Assembly: GCA_051881075.1 (NCBI GenBank)
Contig: JBJEPE010000092.1
Location: 1-64,000 of the forward strand
DNA length: 64,000 nucleotides
Source: RUG14223 sp051881075
GTDB taxonomy: Bacteria > Bacillota > Clostridia > Oscillospirales > Acutalibacteraceae
Direction of reading: 5' to 3'
Part shown: positions 44,748 to 52,921 of the stretch, piece by piece
Layout: each line of letters begins with the position of its first letter
How positions within the stretch are numbered: position 1 is the stretch's first letter
Position numbers and translations under genes: made by a program
The notes under the pieces: generated by a model
Databases searched by the model: none
Told to the model about the DNA's origin: nothing
Seen by the model: the letters and a program-made list of their open reading frames with translations, nothing else

Positions 44748-45192
44748 ATATATCTTCCTTTCTGTATGTATTACCGACCGTTTAAGCAAGACATTCATAA
44801 TCCTGATTTTTAATGATCGGTATGTTATCTTAGTCATGCACCGTTGTGCTATGGTTGTATTATATCGGGTTTTATTGTCTATATTTTTAAGCTTGCGTTA
44901 AATATAGCTTAAATAAATTTTAAAAAAATATGAACTGCTCTTATAATTTAAAAATATATACAAGCACAATATCTTATATTTGATTTTATCACTGTTCATG
45001 CAGATTTTTAAGGATTTACAACTACAATCACAATATTAATCCTATCGTTTTCAACGAGTATTATAGAAAATTATACAAATAAAATTCATATATCGTTAAT
45101 TTATGAACAAGCAAATTGATTTTATTTAAAAACACTACGATGTTTGTTTTTAAATTTTTAATACATTTTGTTCCTAAAGTAAAGACGGAGGA
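44748..45192. other. AT-rich stretch between htrA and spoVT
   Basis: About 445 bases. A minus-strand TATAAT at 44859-44864 may be the htrA -10, but no good -35 goes with it. Nothing else was recognised. Confidence 0.4.
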
Positions 45193-45735
45193 TTACTCCT
45201 CCATCTGTTTACCTAAGAATGCCGCCGCTGTCTGCACCAGCTTAATTTCAGCATCACCCGGAACCGACATTTTCTCTGAGCAAAGCATTATGACCGATCC
45301 CGTAACATCGCCTGCTGCTATAATAGGATACATAAGTGCCGCCGCTTGGTCTATACCCTCAACAGGATATACGGCATCCATATCTCCGCCCCGTGCGGCA
45401 AAGCTGCGGCGTGTTTCCATAAGCTCCTCCATAACGGAATTAACACGTCTTTCAAGGTACTCTCGCTTAGATACACCTGCCGCCGCTATTATATGATCTC
45501 TGTCACTTATAAGCGTAGGCAAGCCCGATACTCTGGCAAGCACCTCCGCATACTGCGTAGCAAATGCGGACATCTCGCCCACAGGTGAGTACTTCTTAAA
45601 TATTACCTCTCCGTCTGTATCGGTGTAAATCTCCAGCGGATCACCCTCCCTTATGCGCAGTGTTCTTCGTATCTCTTTGGGAATAACCACTCTGCCCAAA
45701 TCATCAATTCTTCTCACAATTCCTGTCGCCTTCAT
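45193..45735 (-). CDS. spoVT: Stage V sporulation protein T
   Basis: Forespore transcription factor of the AbrB family that modulates SigG-dependent genes. The 180 residues start with the swapped-hairpin DNA-binding domain (KATGIVRRIDDLGRVVIPKEIRRTLRIREGDPLEIY), followed by a GAF-like C-terminal domain (VLARVSGLPTLISDRDHIIAAAGV, AALMYPIIAAGDVTGSVIM). Length and layout match B. subtilis SpoVT, not the shorter AbrB. AAGGGAG precedes the ATG and a SigG-like promoter lies upstream. It sits apart from other sporulation genes of the window. Confidence 0.96.
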   Translation of the reverse strand: MKATGIVRRIDDLGRVVIPKEIRRTLRIREGDPLEIYTDTDGEVIFKKYSPVGEMSAFATQYAEVLARVSGLPTLISDRDHIIAAAGVSKREYLERRVNSVMEELMETRRSFAARGGDMDAVYPVEGIDQAAALMYPIIAAGDVTGSVIMLCSEKMSVPGDAEIKLVQTAAAFLGKQMEE

Positions 45736-45777
45736 GCTATATAAACTCCCTTATTTGTAAATATTCGTTTGCCTATA

Positions 45778-45806
45778 TAGTTTGTGCGTTCAGCGTTTTA
45801 TTATAC
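45778..45806 (-). promoter_or_regulatory. Candidate SigG/SigF promoter of spoVT
   Basis: On the minus strand GTATA (full match to GHATR), a 17-base spacer (18 is usual) and CAAACTA (one mismatch from CATnnTA), 42 bases before the start codon. Confidence 0.42.
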
Positions 45807-45862
45807 GAATTTTTATGTGATACGATGTCTGAAATACCGTTAATTTTGCTTGGTATATTCTT

Positions 45863-46435
45863 CTAAGTCGGTATCGAGAAAACATTACCTGCTATAATTC
45901 CGACCACCGCAGATATACATATAATTATTATCGGATGAATCTTTTTAAGCGCCATAACAAGCATTACCGCAAATATGCACAATGAAATATATATTGAGGC
46001 GGAATTAAATACATCAAGCGTAACGCCTGAGGTAAAAAATACCGTCTTGCCTATTGATATAACAGCCGAACCTATAAGACCTATAACGGCAGGCTTAAGT
46101 CCTGTCATACAACCCTTAACTATCTTATTATCTTTAAATTTTTCAAAGCATTTGGCAACTATCAGTATTATAAGAAATGAGGGCATTACAACACCGAGTG
46201 TAGCGCATATTGCACCGAGAATACCTGCCGTTTCACAGCCGATATATGTTGAAATATTTATCGCAAACGGGCCCGGCGTACTTTCGCTCACGGCTACAAA
46301 GTTTATAAGCTCCTGAGTCTGCATCCAACCGTTTGCCGCTACTTCAGACTGTATGAGCGGCAGCATTGCGTATCCTCCGCCAAAGGTAAAAAGTCCTATC
46401 TTAAAAAATGTCCAGAAAAGCTTAAAATATATCAT
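45863..46435 (-). CDS. Chromate transporter-family protein, second half
   Basis: A 190-residue membrane protein with about five helices. Family features: LFTFGGGYAMLPLIQSE and SESTPGPFAINISTYIG. ChrA proteins occur either as one long duplicated chain or as two short genes; this is the short-chain type. Its start codon overlaps the stop of its partner by four bases, so they are made together and probably form a heterodimer. Substrate may be chromate or, more likely in a gut anaerobe, another anion; that is not shown by sequence. Confidence 0.93.
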   Translation of the reverse strand: MIYFKLFWTFFKIGLFTFGGGYAMLPLIQSEVAANGWMQTQELINFVAVSESTPGPFAINISTYIGCETAGILGAICATLGVVMPSFLIILIVAKCFEKFKDNKIVKGCMTGLKPAVIGLIGSAVISIGKTVFFTSGVTLDVFNSASIYISLCIFAVMLVMALKKIHPIIIICISAVVGIIAGNVFSIPT

Positions 46436-46995
46436 TGTCTGCTCCTCCTACGAATTATTAGTGAGGATACAAGACCGAATACGGCACAGCCTATTATTAC
46501 AAATAGTACATTAACTCCTAGTACTGCGGCAAGTATAAATGAACCTGCCATAACTATATATGATATTATACCCTTGGGGCATTTACGGTACATTGACCAC
46601 AGTGCCTTGATAACAAGAGCCAGCACACCTGCGCGTATACCAAAGAACGCATACTGCACAGTTTTATTATGTGCGAACTCACGCAGTATAAACGATATTA
46701 TACTGATAATCACAAACGAGGGCAATACCACGCCAAGCGTAGCGAAAAACGAACCCCAGAAGCCGCAGACCTTATAGCCAACGAAGGTAGCCGCATTTAT
46801 CGCTATAGGTCCGGGGGTTGACTCCGCTATGGCGATTATCTCTAAAATATCGTCATCCGTTATCCACTTATTGGTTTCTACTGTTTCCTTCTGTATAAGC
46901 GGTATCATCGCATAACCGCCGCCAAAGGTAAATGCGCCTATCTTCAAAAACGATGTAAAAACTTTACAAAGAGTTTTAATCTTGTTGCTTTGCAT
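46432..46995 (-). CDS. Chromate transporter-family protein, first half
   Basis: A 187-residue protein with the same landmarks as its partner: AFTFGGGYAMIPLIQKETVE and AESTPGPIAINAATFVG. The two are clearly paralogous. The ATG at 46995 is preferred to the GTG two codons earlier, because GAGGAAA is then at proper spacing. First gene of the pair; ireB is upstream on the same strand with a hairpin between. Confidence 0.92.
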   Translation of the reverse strand: MQSNKIKTLCKVFTSFLKIGAFTFGGGYAMIPLIQKETVETNKWITDDDILEIIAIAESTPGPIAINAATFVGYKVCGFWGSFFATLGVVLPSFVIISIISFILREFAHNKTVQYAFFGIRAGVLALVIKALWSMYRKCPKGIISYIVMAGSFILAAVLGVNVLFVIIGCAVFGLVSSLIIRRRSRQ

Positions 46996-47039
46996 ATACA
47001 CTTTCCTCTATTATATATTTAGTTTTATTAGCAAACTTT

Positions 47040-47066
47040 ACGCCGCCACAGCGGATGTGACGGCGT
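47040..47066 (-). other. Hairpin between ireB and the chromate transporter genes
   Basis: ACGCCGCCACA pairs with TGTGACGGCGT (11 bp, one G-A mismatch) over a five-base loop. The following minus-strand bases AAAGTTT are not a T run, so termination would be weak. Confidence 0.5.
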
Positions 47067-47082
47067 TATCAGCATATACTGT

Positions 47083-47325
47083 TTATTTTAAATAATCCTT
47101 GACTATTGCCTCCAGAAGGTCATCACGCTCTATTCTACGAATAAGGTTACGTGCATTCTTATAAGTGGTGATATACGTTGGGTCTTCAGAGAGAACATAG
47201 CCTACTATCTGATTCACAGGGTTATAGCCCTTTTCCTCCAACGCTTTAGCTACGAATTTAAGCGTAGCCTTTATGTCGTCGTCTTTATCGTTTCCCAAAG
47301 AAAACACCATAGTCTTATCAAACAC
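47083..47325 (-). CDS. ireB: IreB-family regulatory phosphoprotein
   Basis: An 80-residue protein: TMVFSLGNDKDDDIKATLKFVAKALEEKGYNPVNQIVGYVLSEDPTYIT. This is the UPF0297/IreB family; in Enterococcus, IreB is phosphorylated by the IreK Ser/Thr kinase and affects cephalosporin resistance. The Thr residues near the N-terminus are the known modification region. It starts with GTG, preceded by AAAGGA. The usual neighbours alaS and ruvX are absent here. It has a good promoter at 47380-47408. Confidence 0.93.
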   Translation of the reverse strand: MFDKTMVFSLGNDKDDDIKATLKFVAKALEEKGYNPVNQIVGYVLSEDPTYITTYKNARNLIRRIERDDLLEAIVKDYLK

Positions 47326-47379
47326 TTTTAACAGTCCTTTCTATATTTAAAATAGCGGTTTATCTTTAATTATAAACTT

Positions 47380-47408
47380 ATTATACATCATTATGCTTGT
47401 TTTTTCAA
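47380..47408 (-). promoter_or_regulatory. SigA-type promoter of ireB
   Basis: On the minus strand TTGAAA, 17-base spacer, TATAAT, 54 bases before the GTG start. Confidence 0.78.
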
Positions 47409-47564
47409 CATATATTTAATGCCATTTTGTAAAATATTTTTGTATTTGAGGTTAAATATATCATATAAATTATTTTTTTTCAAGCTTTTTATAATAGATT
47501 GTTGTAAATTTATAATAAATATGTTATTATTAAATTTACATTGTTATAAGGGGGCATATCGCCT

Positions 47565-48092
47565 ATGGACGCTTTTTATGAGCAAGTAGTAAAATGTAAT
47601 AGAACTACAAAAACAATTTGCATTATATTATCTATGTTGCTTTTGACCGTGCTTATACCGGTAATTTTTATTCTTTTGGCTAAAATAACAACAGAATATC
47701 TGTTTATGGTGGCTTTTTTCTCTTTTGTCTTTATGATATATGTTGACTGGTATGTTATATCAAGTCAGCGTGTTGAGTTTGAATACTCAGTAGTAAGCGA
47801 TGAGATAACAATAAGCAAGGTAATAGCTCAAAGAAAACGCAAAGGACTTATAAAATTCAGTGCAAAAACCATTGAGGATATGCGCCTTATGTCAGTATGT
47901 GATGTTCCTGAGCAAGCATATGATAAAACCGTGATTGCAGGAAATGATAATGACGTAAATCTATGCTGGGCATCAGTTTACAGCGAAAAGAACGGCAGAA
48001 GTCTTATTGTATTTTCACCTGATGAAGACCTGATAAATACGATAAAGCCATATCTTAAGCGCAGTATCTTAAATGAGCTTTTAAAGCATTGA
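47565..48092 (+). CDS. Two-helix membrane protein of unknown function (DUF6106-like)
   Basis: A 175-residue protein with two adjacent membrane helices (ICIILSMLLLTVLIPVIFILLA and FMVAFFSFVFMIYVDWYVI) and a cytoplasmic beta-rich domain (RVEFEYSVVSDEITISKVIAQRKRK, AKTIEDMRLMSVCD, RSLIVFSPDEDLINTIKPYL). The layout resembles a PH-like membrane-associated domain. I believe it matches a clostridial family labelled DUF6106, but cannot confirm. It ends nine bases before the lytic transglycosylase gene, so the two share an operon; a role in envelope upkeep is possible. Confidence 0.65.
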   Translation: MDAFYEQVVKCNRTTKTICIILSMLLLTVLIPVIFILLAKITTEYLFMVAFFSFVFMIYVDWYVISSQRVEFEYSVVSDEITISKVIAQRKRKGLIKFSAKTIEDMRLMSVCDVPEQAYDKTVIAGNDNDVNLCWASVYSEKNGRSLIVFSPDEDLINTIKPYLKRSILNELLKH

Positions 48093-48101
48093 GGTGACAG
48101 T

Positions 48102-48668
48102 GTGAAGCAGTTTAAAAAAATAGCAGTTACTGTATTTTACTCTATGCTGGTGTGTCTTGCATTCTTTGTTGTATACAAGAGTTATTCTCACTTTTACAAA
48201 AGCTTATACCCTGTAAAATACGAAAACTATGTTGAGCAGGCCGCTAAGAAATATAATGTGGATGAAGCTTTAATTTATGCCGTTATACACACAGAAAGCG
48301 GTTTTAACGCCGATGCACAGTCGCAGGCAGGCGCAAGAGGGCTTATGCAGATAATGCCGACAACATATACGTGGCTACAAACACATTTGCCTTCGGAGGA
48401 CGGCAGTGTAGAAAATCTGCTTGAACCTGAAACAAACATTGAGTACGGCGTATATATGCTGTCGTTTCTTATGGAACATTACGAGAACAAGCGCACAGCT
48501 CTGTGTGCCTATAATGCAGGAATGGGTAATGTGGACAAATGGCTAAAGGACAGTGAGTTGTCATATGACGGCAAGACTATATCCGTTATTCCCTATCCCG
48601 AAACCTCACAATATGCCGAAAGAGTATTGAGTGCGGAAAAAATGTATAACAAATTATACTTTAATTAA
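48102..48668 (+). CDS. Membrane-anchored lytic transglycosylase (SLT fold)
   Basis: Peptidoglycan-cleaving enzyme held by one N-terminal helix (IAVTVFYSMLVCLAFFVVYK). The catalytic domain starts at residue 41 and shows the Slt70/MltE-type motifs: IHTESGFNADAQS with catalytic Glu65, GARGLMQIMP, and LCAYNAGMGNVDKWL. Length 188 residues matches the short membrane-anchored Slt group of Clostridia. It starts with GTG, preceded by GAGGTGA. In operon with the DUF6106-like gene and possibly the downstream aminopeptidase. Confidence 0.95.
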   Translation: MKQFKKIAVTVFYSMLVCLAFFVVYKSYSHFYKSLYPVKYENYVEQAAKKYNVDEALIYAVIHTESGFNADAQSQAGARGLMQIMPTTYTWLQTHLPSEDGSVENLLEPETNIEYGVYMLSFLMEHYENKRTALCAYNAGMGNVDKWLKDSELSYDGKTISVIPYPETSQYAERVLSAEKMYNKLYFN

Positions 48669-48689
48669 TATATGAAAGGATGATTTAAA

Positions 48690-50102
48690 ATGTCTAAGAA
48701 AAAAGAAGAAGTTTCTAAGGCAAAGGAGCTTAAGGATAAGCTTTTTATGAAGCCTGTTAATTCTAAGCTGGATATTGATGACAGCGAGATAGAGAAGGCT
48801 GATAGATTCTGCGTTGCCTATAAAACTTTCCTTGACGAATCAAAAATTGAGCGCGAGGCTGTAAAGACCTCAATAAAGCTTGCAGAAAAGGCGGGCTTTG
48901 TACCCTATGATAACACCAAGAAGTACAAGGCAGGCGACAAGGTTTATGTAAATAACAGAGGTAAGGCATTGATGCTTGCAGTTATAGGTAAGCACGGCTG
49001 TTCAAACGGTGTAAGGCTCTCTATAGCTCATATAGACTCACCTCGACTTGACTTAAAGCCAAACCCACTGTATGAATCAAGCAACCTTGCACTCTTTAAG
49101 ACACATTACTACGGCGGTATTAAGAAATATCAGTGGACTACTATTCCGCTTGCATTACACGGCGTAGTTGTATTAAAGGACGGTACTACCGTTGACGTAT
49201 GCTACGGCGAGGACGAAAACGAGCCATGCCTGTGCATTACCGACCTTTTACCGCACCTTGCAAGAGAGCAAATGAGCAAGAGTCTTAACGCTGCTTTCAC
49301 AGGCGAGGATCTCAATGTTCTTATCGGCAGCCGCCCGTTCAAGGATGACAGCGAATCTGAGCTTGTTAAGCTTAACATACTTAACATACTCAATAAAAAA
49401 TACAACATGACAGAGGACGACTTCCTTTCTGCCGACTTAGAGGTTGTGCCTGCATTTAAGGCCAGAGATATCGGCTTTGACTCCAGCATGATAGGCGGAT
49501 ACGGACACGATGACCGTGTTTGCGCTTATCCTGCACTTAAGGCTATTCTGGACGCAAAGGCACCTAAGGATACTATTATAACCGTTTTAACAGATAAGGA
49601 AGAAATCGGCAGTGACGGTAACACAGGTATGAACTCTGAATATATGAGATACTTTATTGCAGACCTTGCTAAGGCTGAGGGCTTAGAGCCACGCCACGTA
49701 CTAAGCAAATCAAAGTGCTTATCTGCAGACGTAAATGCTGCATTTGACCCAACATATGCAAGCGCATATGAATCAAACAATTCCTGCTATATCAACGGCG
49801 GTGTTGTTATAACCAAGTACACTGGTCGTGGCGGTAAAGCAGATACATCAGACGCCTGCGCCGAGTACATGGCAGAGATACGCAGTCTGCTCGACAGCAA
49901 CGACATTCTGTGGCAAGCCGGTGAGCTTGGTAAGGTTGACCTCGGCGGTGGCGGAACAATAGCTAAGTTCGTTGCTAACCTTAACGTAGATGTAGTTGAC
50001 CTGGGCGTACCGGTACTTTCTATGCACGCTCCCTTTGAGATTATATCAAAGATAGATATTTACATGGCTTACCGTGCATTCAAGTGCTTCTTTGAAGCCT
50101 GA
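48690..50102 (+). CDS. M18 family aminopeptidase
   Basis: Cytoplasmic zinc metallo-aminopeptidase releasing N-terminal acidic or neutral residues. The 470 residues include AHIDSPRLDLKPNPLYE near residue 113, where His and Asp bind metal, VPAFKARDIGFD, YGHDDRVCAYPA and the LTDKEEIGSDGNTG motif with catalytic Glu. LSMHAPFEIISK with metal His lies near the C-terminus. All active-site motifs of the M18 family are present. AAAGGATG lies upstream of the ATG. It is 21 bases after the transglycosylase gene. Confidence 0.95.
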   Translation: MSKKKEEVSKAKELKDKLFMKPVNSKLDIDDSEIEKADRFCVAYKTFLDESKIEREAVKTSIKLAEKAGFVPYDNTKKYKAGDKVYVNNRGKALMLAVIGKHGCSNGVRLSIAHIDSPRLDLKPNPLYESSNLALFKTHYYGGIKKYQWTTIPLALHGVVVLKDGTTVDVCYGEDENEPCLCITDLLPHLAREQMSKSLNAAFTGEDLNVLIGSRPFKDDSESELVKLNILNILNKKYNMTEDDFLSADLEVVPAFKARDIGFDSSMIGGYGHDDRVCAYPALKAILDAKAPKDTIITVLTDKEEIGSDGNTGMNSEYMRYFIADLAKAEGLEPRHVLSKSKCLSADVNAAFDPTYASAYESNNSCYINGGVVITKYTGRGGKADTSDACAEYMAEIRSLLDSNDILWQAGELGKVDLGGGGTIAKFVANLNVDVVDLGVPVLSMHAPFEIISKIDIYMAYRAFKCFFEA

Positions 50103-50160
50103 TTTAACTTATTGAAATCAATGCGTAATCATCACAAGAAAATCTTAAATTAAAACAATA

Positions 50161-50197
50161 AAGGCAATATTAAGCAATTATTGCTCAATATTGCCTT
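50161..50197 (+). terminator. Long hairpin after the M18 gene, probable terminator
   Basis: AAGGCAATATTaAGCAA pairs with TTGCTcAATATTGCCTT over a three-base loop. The 3' side is not a clean T run, so efficiency is uncertain. Confidence 0.5.
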
Positions 50198-50207
50198 AAC
50201 TATGACC

Positions 50208-50342
50208 GAATGTTATGGAAACAGGTGAAAGTCCTGTGCGAACCCGTCGCCGTAACGAAAGAGTCCTGCTCAAATAATGTCACTGGATAAAACCGGGAAG
50301 GCCGGGCAGGGCGTTGACATCGAAGCCGAAATACTTGCATTC
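50208..50342 (+). ncRNA. Cobalamin riboswitch
   Basis: GAATG and CATTC close the outer stem. Inside are GGTGAAAGTCCTGTGCGAACCCG, the GTCACTGG segment (B12-box partner region) and GAAGCCGAAATACTTGC in place of the usual GAAGYCMGRARACCTGC. The core is somewhat diverged but the order and spacing fit. The downstream cobalamin transport genes support it. The leader continues to 50560; a small hairpin CGGTA/TACCG near 50424-50444 could be part of the expression platform. Confidence 0.88.
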
Positions 50343-50560
50343 AGTCAATCGTAAATGCCACGAGGAATTGGCTTAACCGATAAAACATTTAGATAATCAA
50401 TACGGAGTTACTGTATGGCGTTGCGGTACATGATATACATACCGTATTATGCACTATGCTTTAACTTCTTAACTTAATACGGAAAAGTCAGTTACCTTAA
50501 CAAAAATTTTTGTTATGCAGACGGATATTATATCTGCTCTGCGGAAAGGAAACTGTAAAT

Positions 50561-50956
50561 ATGGAAAAGAAATCGAACAAAAAGCTTATTATAATATCAT
50601 GCGTTGCGCTTGCGGCAATTATAGCCGTTTTCGGCATCATTTACATTGTTACCAGACCTGATACTCAGGTAGGCGCAAAGACTATAAGCGTTGAAATAGT
50701 ATTCAGTGAAGATAACAAGAAAACAGTAGAAATCAACACAGATGCCGAGTTTTTGAGAGGCGCACTTGAAGAGAAAAACCTCATCACAGGTCAAGACTCA
50801 GACTACGGCTTATACATCACTGCTGTAGATGGAGTAGCCGCAGGTGACAATGAATGGTGGTGCATAACCAAAGACGGCGTTATGACATCTACCGGAGTTG
50901 ACACTACACCTATAGCAGACGGCGATAAGTTCGAGCTGACACTCTCAACTTATTAA
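50561..50956 (+). CDS. Membrane-anchored DUF4430 protein, transcobalamin-like
   Basis: A 131-residue protein held by one N-terminal helix (LIIISCVALAAIIAVFGIIYIVT) with its domain outside. The domain matches DUF4430, related to the C-terminal beta domain of transcobalamin: EIVFSEDNKKTVEINTDAEFL, GLYITAVDGV, NEWWCITKDGVMTSTGVDTTPIADGDKFEL. It likely captures cobalamin or hands it to the S component, whose gene starts one base after its stop codon. Control by the cobalamin riboswitch supports this. The ATG at 50561 has AAAGGA upstream; the longer frame from 50510 is not needed. Confidence 0.88.
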   Translation: MEKKSNKKLIIISCVALAAIIAVFGIIYIVTRPDTQVGAKTISVEIVFSEDNKKTVEINTDAEFLRGALEEKNLITGQDSDYGLYITAVDGVAAGDNEWWCITKDGVMTSTGVDTTPIADGDKFELTLSTY

Positions 50957-50957
50957 T

Positions 50958-51461
50958 ATGAAAAGCAGAATTTTAGATATCTCCTTAGGGGCAATGCTGG
51001 GAGCATTACTGCTTGGCGTTCAGGTGGCATTATCCTTTTTGCCCAATATCGAGCTTGTATCGTTTTTAATAATAATCTACACGCTTACACTGCGCAGTAA
51101 GGCACTTATACCCATATACGTATTTGTTTTTTTAGAGGGATTTGTATATGGATTTGGCATATGGTGGATTAATTACCTGTATATCTGGACAGTTTTATTC
51201 TTAGTTGTTATGCTGTTCTCAAGTGTAAAGTCCACAGTATTCTGGTCGGTAGTAAGTGCCGCTTTCGGTCTTTTCTTCGGTATGCTATGCGCTATACCGT
51301 ACCTGTTTATGGGCGGTATTAATATGGCTATAGCATACTGGATAGAGGGAATTATATTTGACATAGCACACTGCTTTGGCAATTTTACGGCGTGTATAAT
51401 TTTATTTAAACCGGTAAATAGATTTTTTTATAAAATTTATAATCAGCTCTTGACAATTTAA
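50958..51461 (+). CDS. ECF transporter S component, probable cobalamin (CbrT-like)
   Basis: A 167-residue protein with five or six helices: LDISLGAMLGALLLGVQVALSFLP, LVSFLIIIYTLTL, IPIYVFVFLEGFVYG, GIWWINYLYIWTVLFL. The pattern is that of small ECF S components; an N-terminal A-rich helix (GAMLGALLLG) would contact EcfT. Location right after the cobalamin riboswitch and the DUF4430 gene indicates cobalamin as substrate. No EcfA or EcfT genes are adjacent. Its translation is probably coupled to the upstream gene. Confidence 0.85.
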   Translation: MKSRILDISLGAMLGALLLGVQVALSFLPNIELVSFLIIIYTLTLRSKALIPIYVFVFLEGFVYGFGIWWINYLYIWTVLFLVVMLFSSVKSTVFWSVVSAAFGLFFGMLCAIPYLFMGGINMAIAYWIEGIIFDIAHCFGNFTACIILFKPVNRFFYKIYNQLLTI

Positions 51462-51490
51462 TTTACCGGTGATATCATTTTCTACATATC

Positions 51491-51594
51491 AACAGAGTAG
51501 GGATATATGCGTTTAGTGCTGTGCGAACGGGGAGTTGTCGCACGGACGAATGCCTTAACGTAGGCGACGGTATATTATCCCGCATCCCGCTGTT
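51491..51594 (+). ncRNA. Tetrahydrofolate (THF) riboswitch
   Basis: Follows the THF-I consensus: AACAG/CTGTT outer stem, GAGTAGGGATATATGCGTT, AGTGCTGTGCGAACGGGGA, GTTGTCGCACGGACGAA, and a right arm CGGTATATTATCCCGCATCCC. Arms GGGATATAT and ATATTATCCC pair around it. It lies upstream of a folate-type S component, as expected. Confidence 0.94.
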
Positions 51595-51647
51595 ACATTC
51601 AGGATGATTACCGCATGATTTATATAGCCGCTTTGCGGACAATTTTA

Positions 51648-51680
51648 TGCCTTACCTATGTAACAATGGGTAAGGCATTT
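51648..51680 (+). terminator. THF-riboswitch-controlled terminator before folT
   Basis: TGCCTTACC pairs with GGTAAGGCA, followed by TTTTAATT. A CCGC/GCGG element just before it (51611-51638) may be the alternative pairing. Confidence 0.7.
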
Positions 51681-51700
51681 TAATTATCGGAGGGATCATT

Positions 51701-52252
51701 TTGAAATTATCGGAAAAATTTAAACAATCAGTCAAAGGCTTAAGCTCATTGCGCAATATTGCATTGTGCGGATTATTTATCGCATTAAGAACAATTATAG
51801 GTTTTTTGGCAATACCTATAGGCAACTACAACAGAATTGATTTTTCGCATCTAGCTATAGCAATGTGCGGTATGCTGCTTGGACCTATCCCGGCAGGAAT
51901 AGTAGGCGGTTTAAGCGATATAGTTACTCTTATAATCAAGCCTATAGGTATGTTTAACCCTATAATTACACTCAGCCGCATTACGGCAGGCGTAATATAC
52001 GGTTGCTTCCTATACAAAAGCGCACCTAAGCTTAAAAATATTATTATTATGTGCGTAATCAACGTTATAGTAACCGACTTAGGACTTACAACTCTGGGAC
52101 TATGCACAATAGGCGGCAGCGTATTCAGCTTTATATTTCCTATTAGGGTTACAACCTATGGATTACTGTTACCAGTAAGCATTGCGCTGATTTATATTAT
52201 TGCAAAAGTGCTTAATACCCCTGCCGTTCGCAAGGCACTGGATCTTAAATAA
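51701..52252 (+). CDS. folT: Folate ECF transporter S component
   Basis: A 183-residue membrane protein with six helices: LRNIALCGLFIALRTIIGFLAIPIG, YNRIDFSHLAIAMCGMLLGPIPAGIVGGLSDIV, FNPIITLSRITAGVIYG. These match the folate-family S components. THF riboswitch control supports the substrate. It starts with TTG, with GGAGGG at 51690-51695 at correct spacing. No ATPase or EcfT gene is adjacent. A terminator follows at 52282. Confidence 0.95.
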   Translation: MKLSEKFKQSVKGLSSLRNIALCGLFIALRTIIGFLAIPIGNYNRIDFSHLAIAMCGMLLGPIPAGIVGGLSDIVTLIIKPIGMFNPIITLSRITAGVIYGCFLYKSAPKLKNIIIMCVINVIVTDLGLTTLGLCTIGGSVFSFIFPIRVTTYGLLLPVSIALIYIIAKVLNTPAVRKALDLK

Positions 52253-52281
52253 ACAGCGGTACATAAAATATAGCCTCTCTC

Positions 52282-52317
52282 ACCTGCTTTTGCTTTGCCG
52301 AAAGCAGGTAATTTTTT
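52282..52317 (+). terminator. Terminator of folT
   Basis: ACCTGCTTT pairs with AAAGCAGGT over a ten-base loop, followed shortly by six T. Confidence 0.85.
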
Positions 52318-52909
52318 GTATATAAATACATCGGCAAGGTATTTATCTCTCATGTTAATTTTGCAAGTCAAATTATATTTTCTTGCAATTTTAGTTTTAA
52401 ATTTAAAACGGGTAATGCTAAAGTTGTATGCAGTCAGCCTATTTACGTGCGCACACATAATTTTTTAATACATATAATACTAATTATGGCAGTTTAATTT
52501 CAAAAGTGTATTTCCGCATTATAAGGCTGAATTAATCACCTGAAATGTACACTTTAAGTGAAAATTTTTCACTTTACAGATATACTAAATCTACGTATGT
52601 AAAAATAAAATTATTTATCCGATAGGTGCGTATTTTCTTTTAATCACAGTAAATATATATAAAAAGTTTGTAGATTTTCAAAATTGGTTTACTGTATGAT
52701 CACAAATATGATTTTGCAAGTTATTAATAAGATTTATTCAACTATAAAAATTTTTGATGTTCCTATAAGTCAAAACTACAAAAAAATTATCAATACGGCT
52801 TTATATTTTGTAAAATAGAGAAATATTAATTCTTAATTTTGTATTTACTCTTGTTTTTTGCGTGTTAAAGTATTAAAATGAATTGAACGCTTTTATTATA
52901 ATACAATCT
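52318..52909. other. Long AT-rich leader region before gdhA
   Basis: About 590 bases with no credible gene. A TATAAT at 52897-52902 lies too close to the Shine-Dalgarno to be the main promoter. The antisense open frame 52192-52458 has no start site and is rejected. Nothing else was recognised. Confidence 0.5.
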
Positions 52910-52921
52910 GGAGGTAATTAA

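Noticed and set aside
44202..44901. Cys-rich plus-strand frames opposite htrA
   Set aside because: They are shadows of Gln/Pro-rich codons (CTG and CAA runs) in the protease arm.
52192..52458. Antisense frame after folT
   Set aside because: It overlaps the folT terminator and has no credible start or domain.
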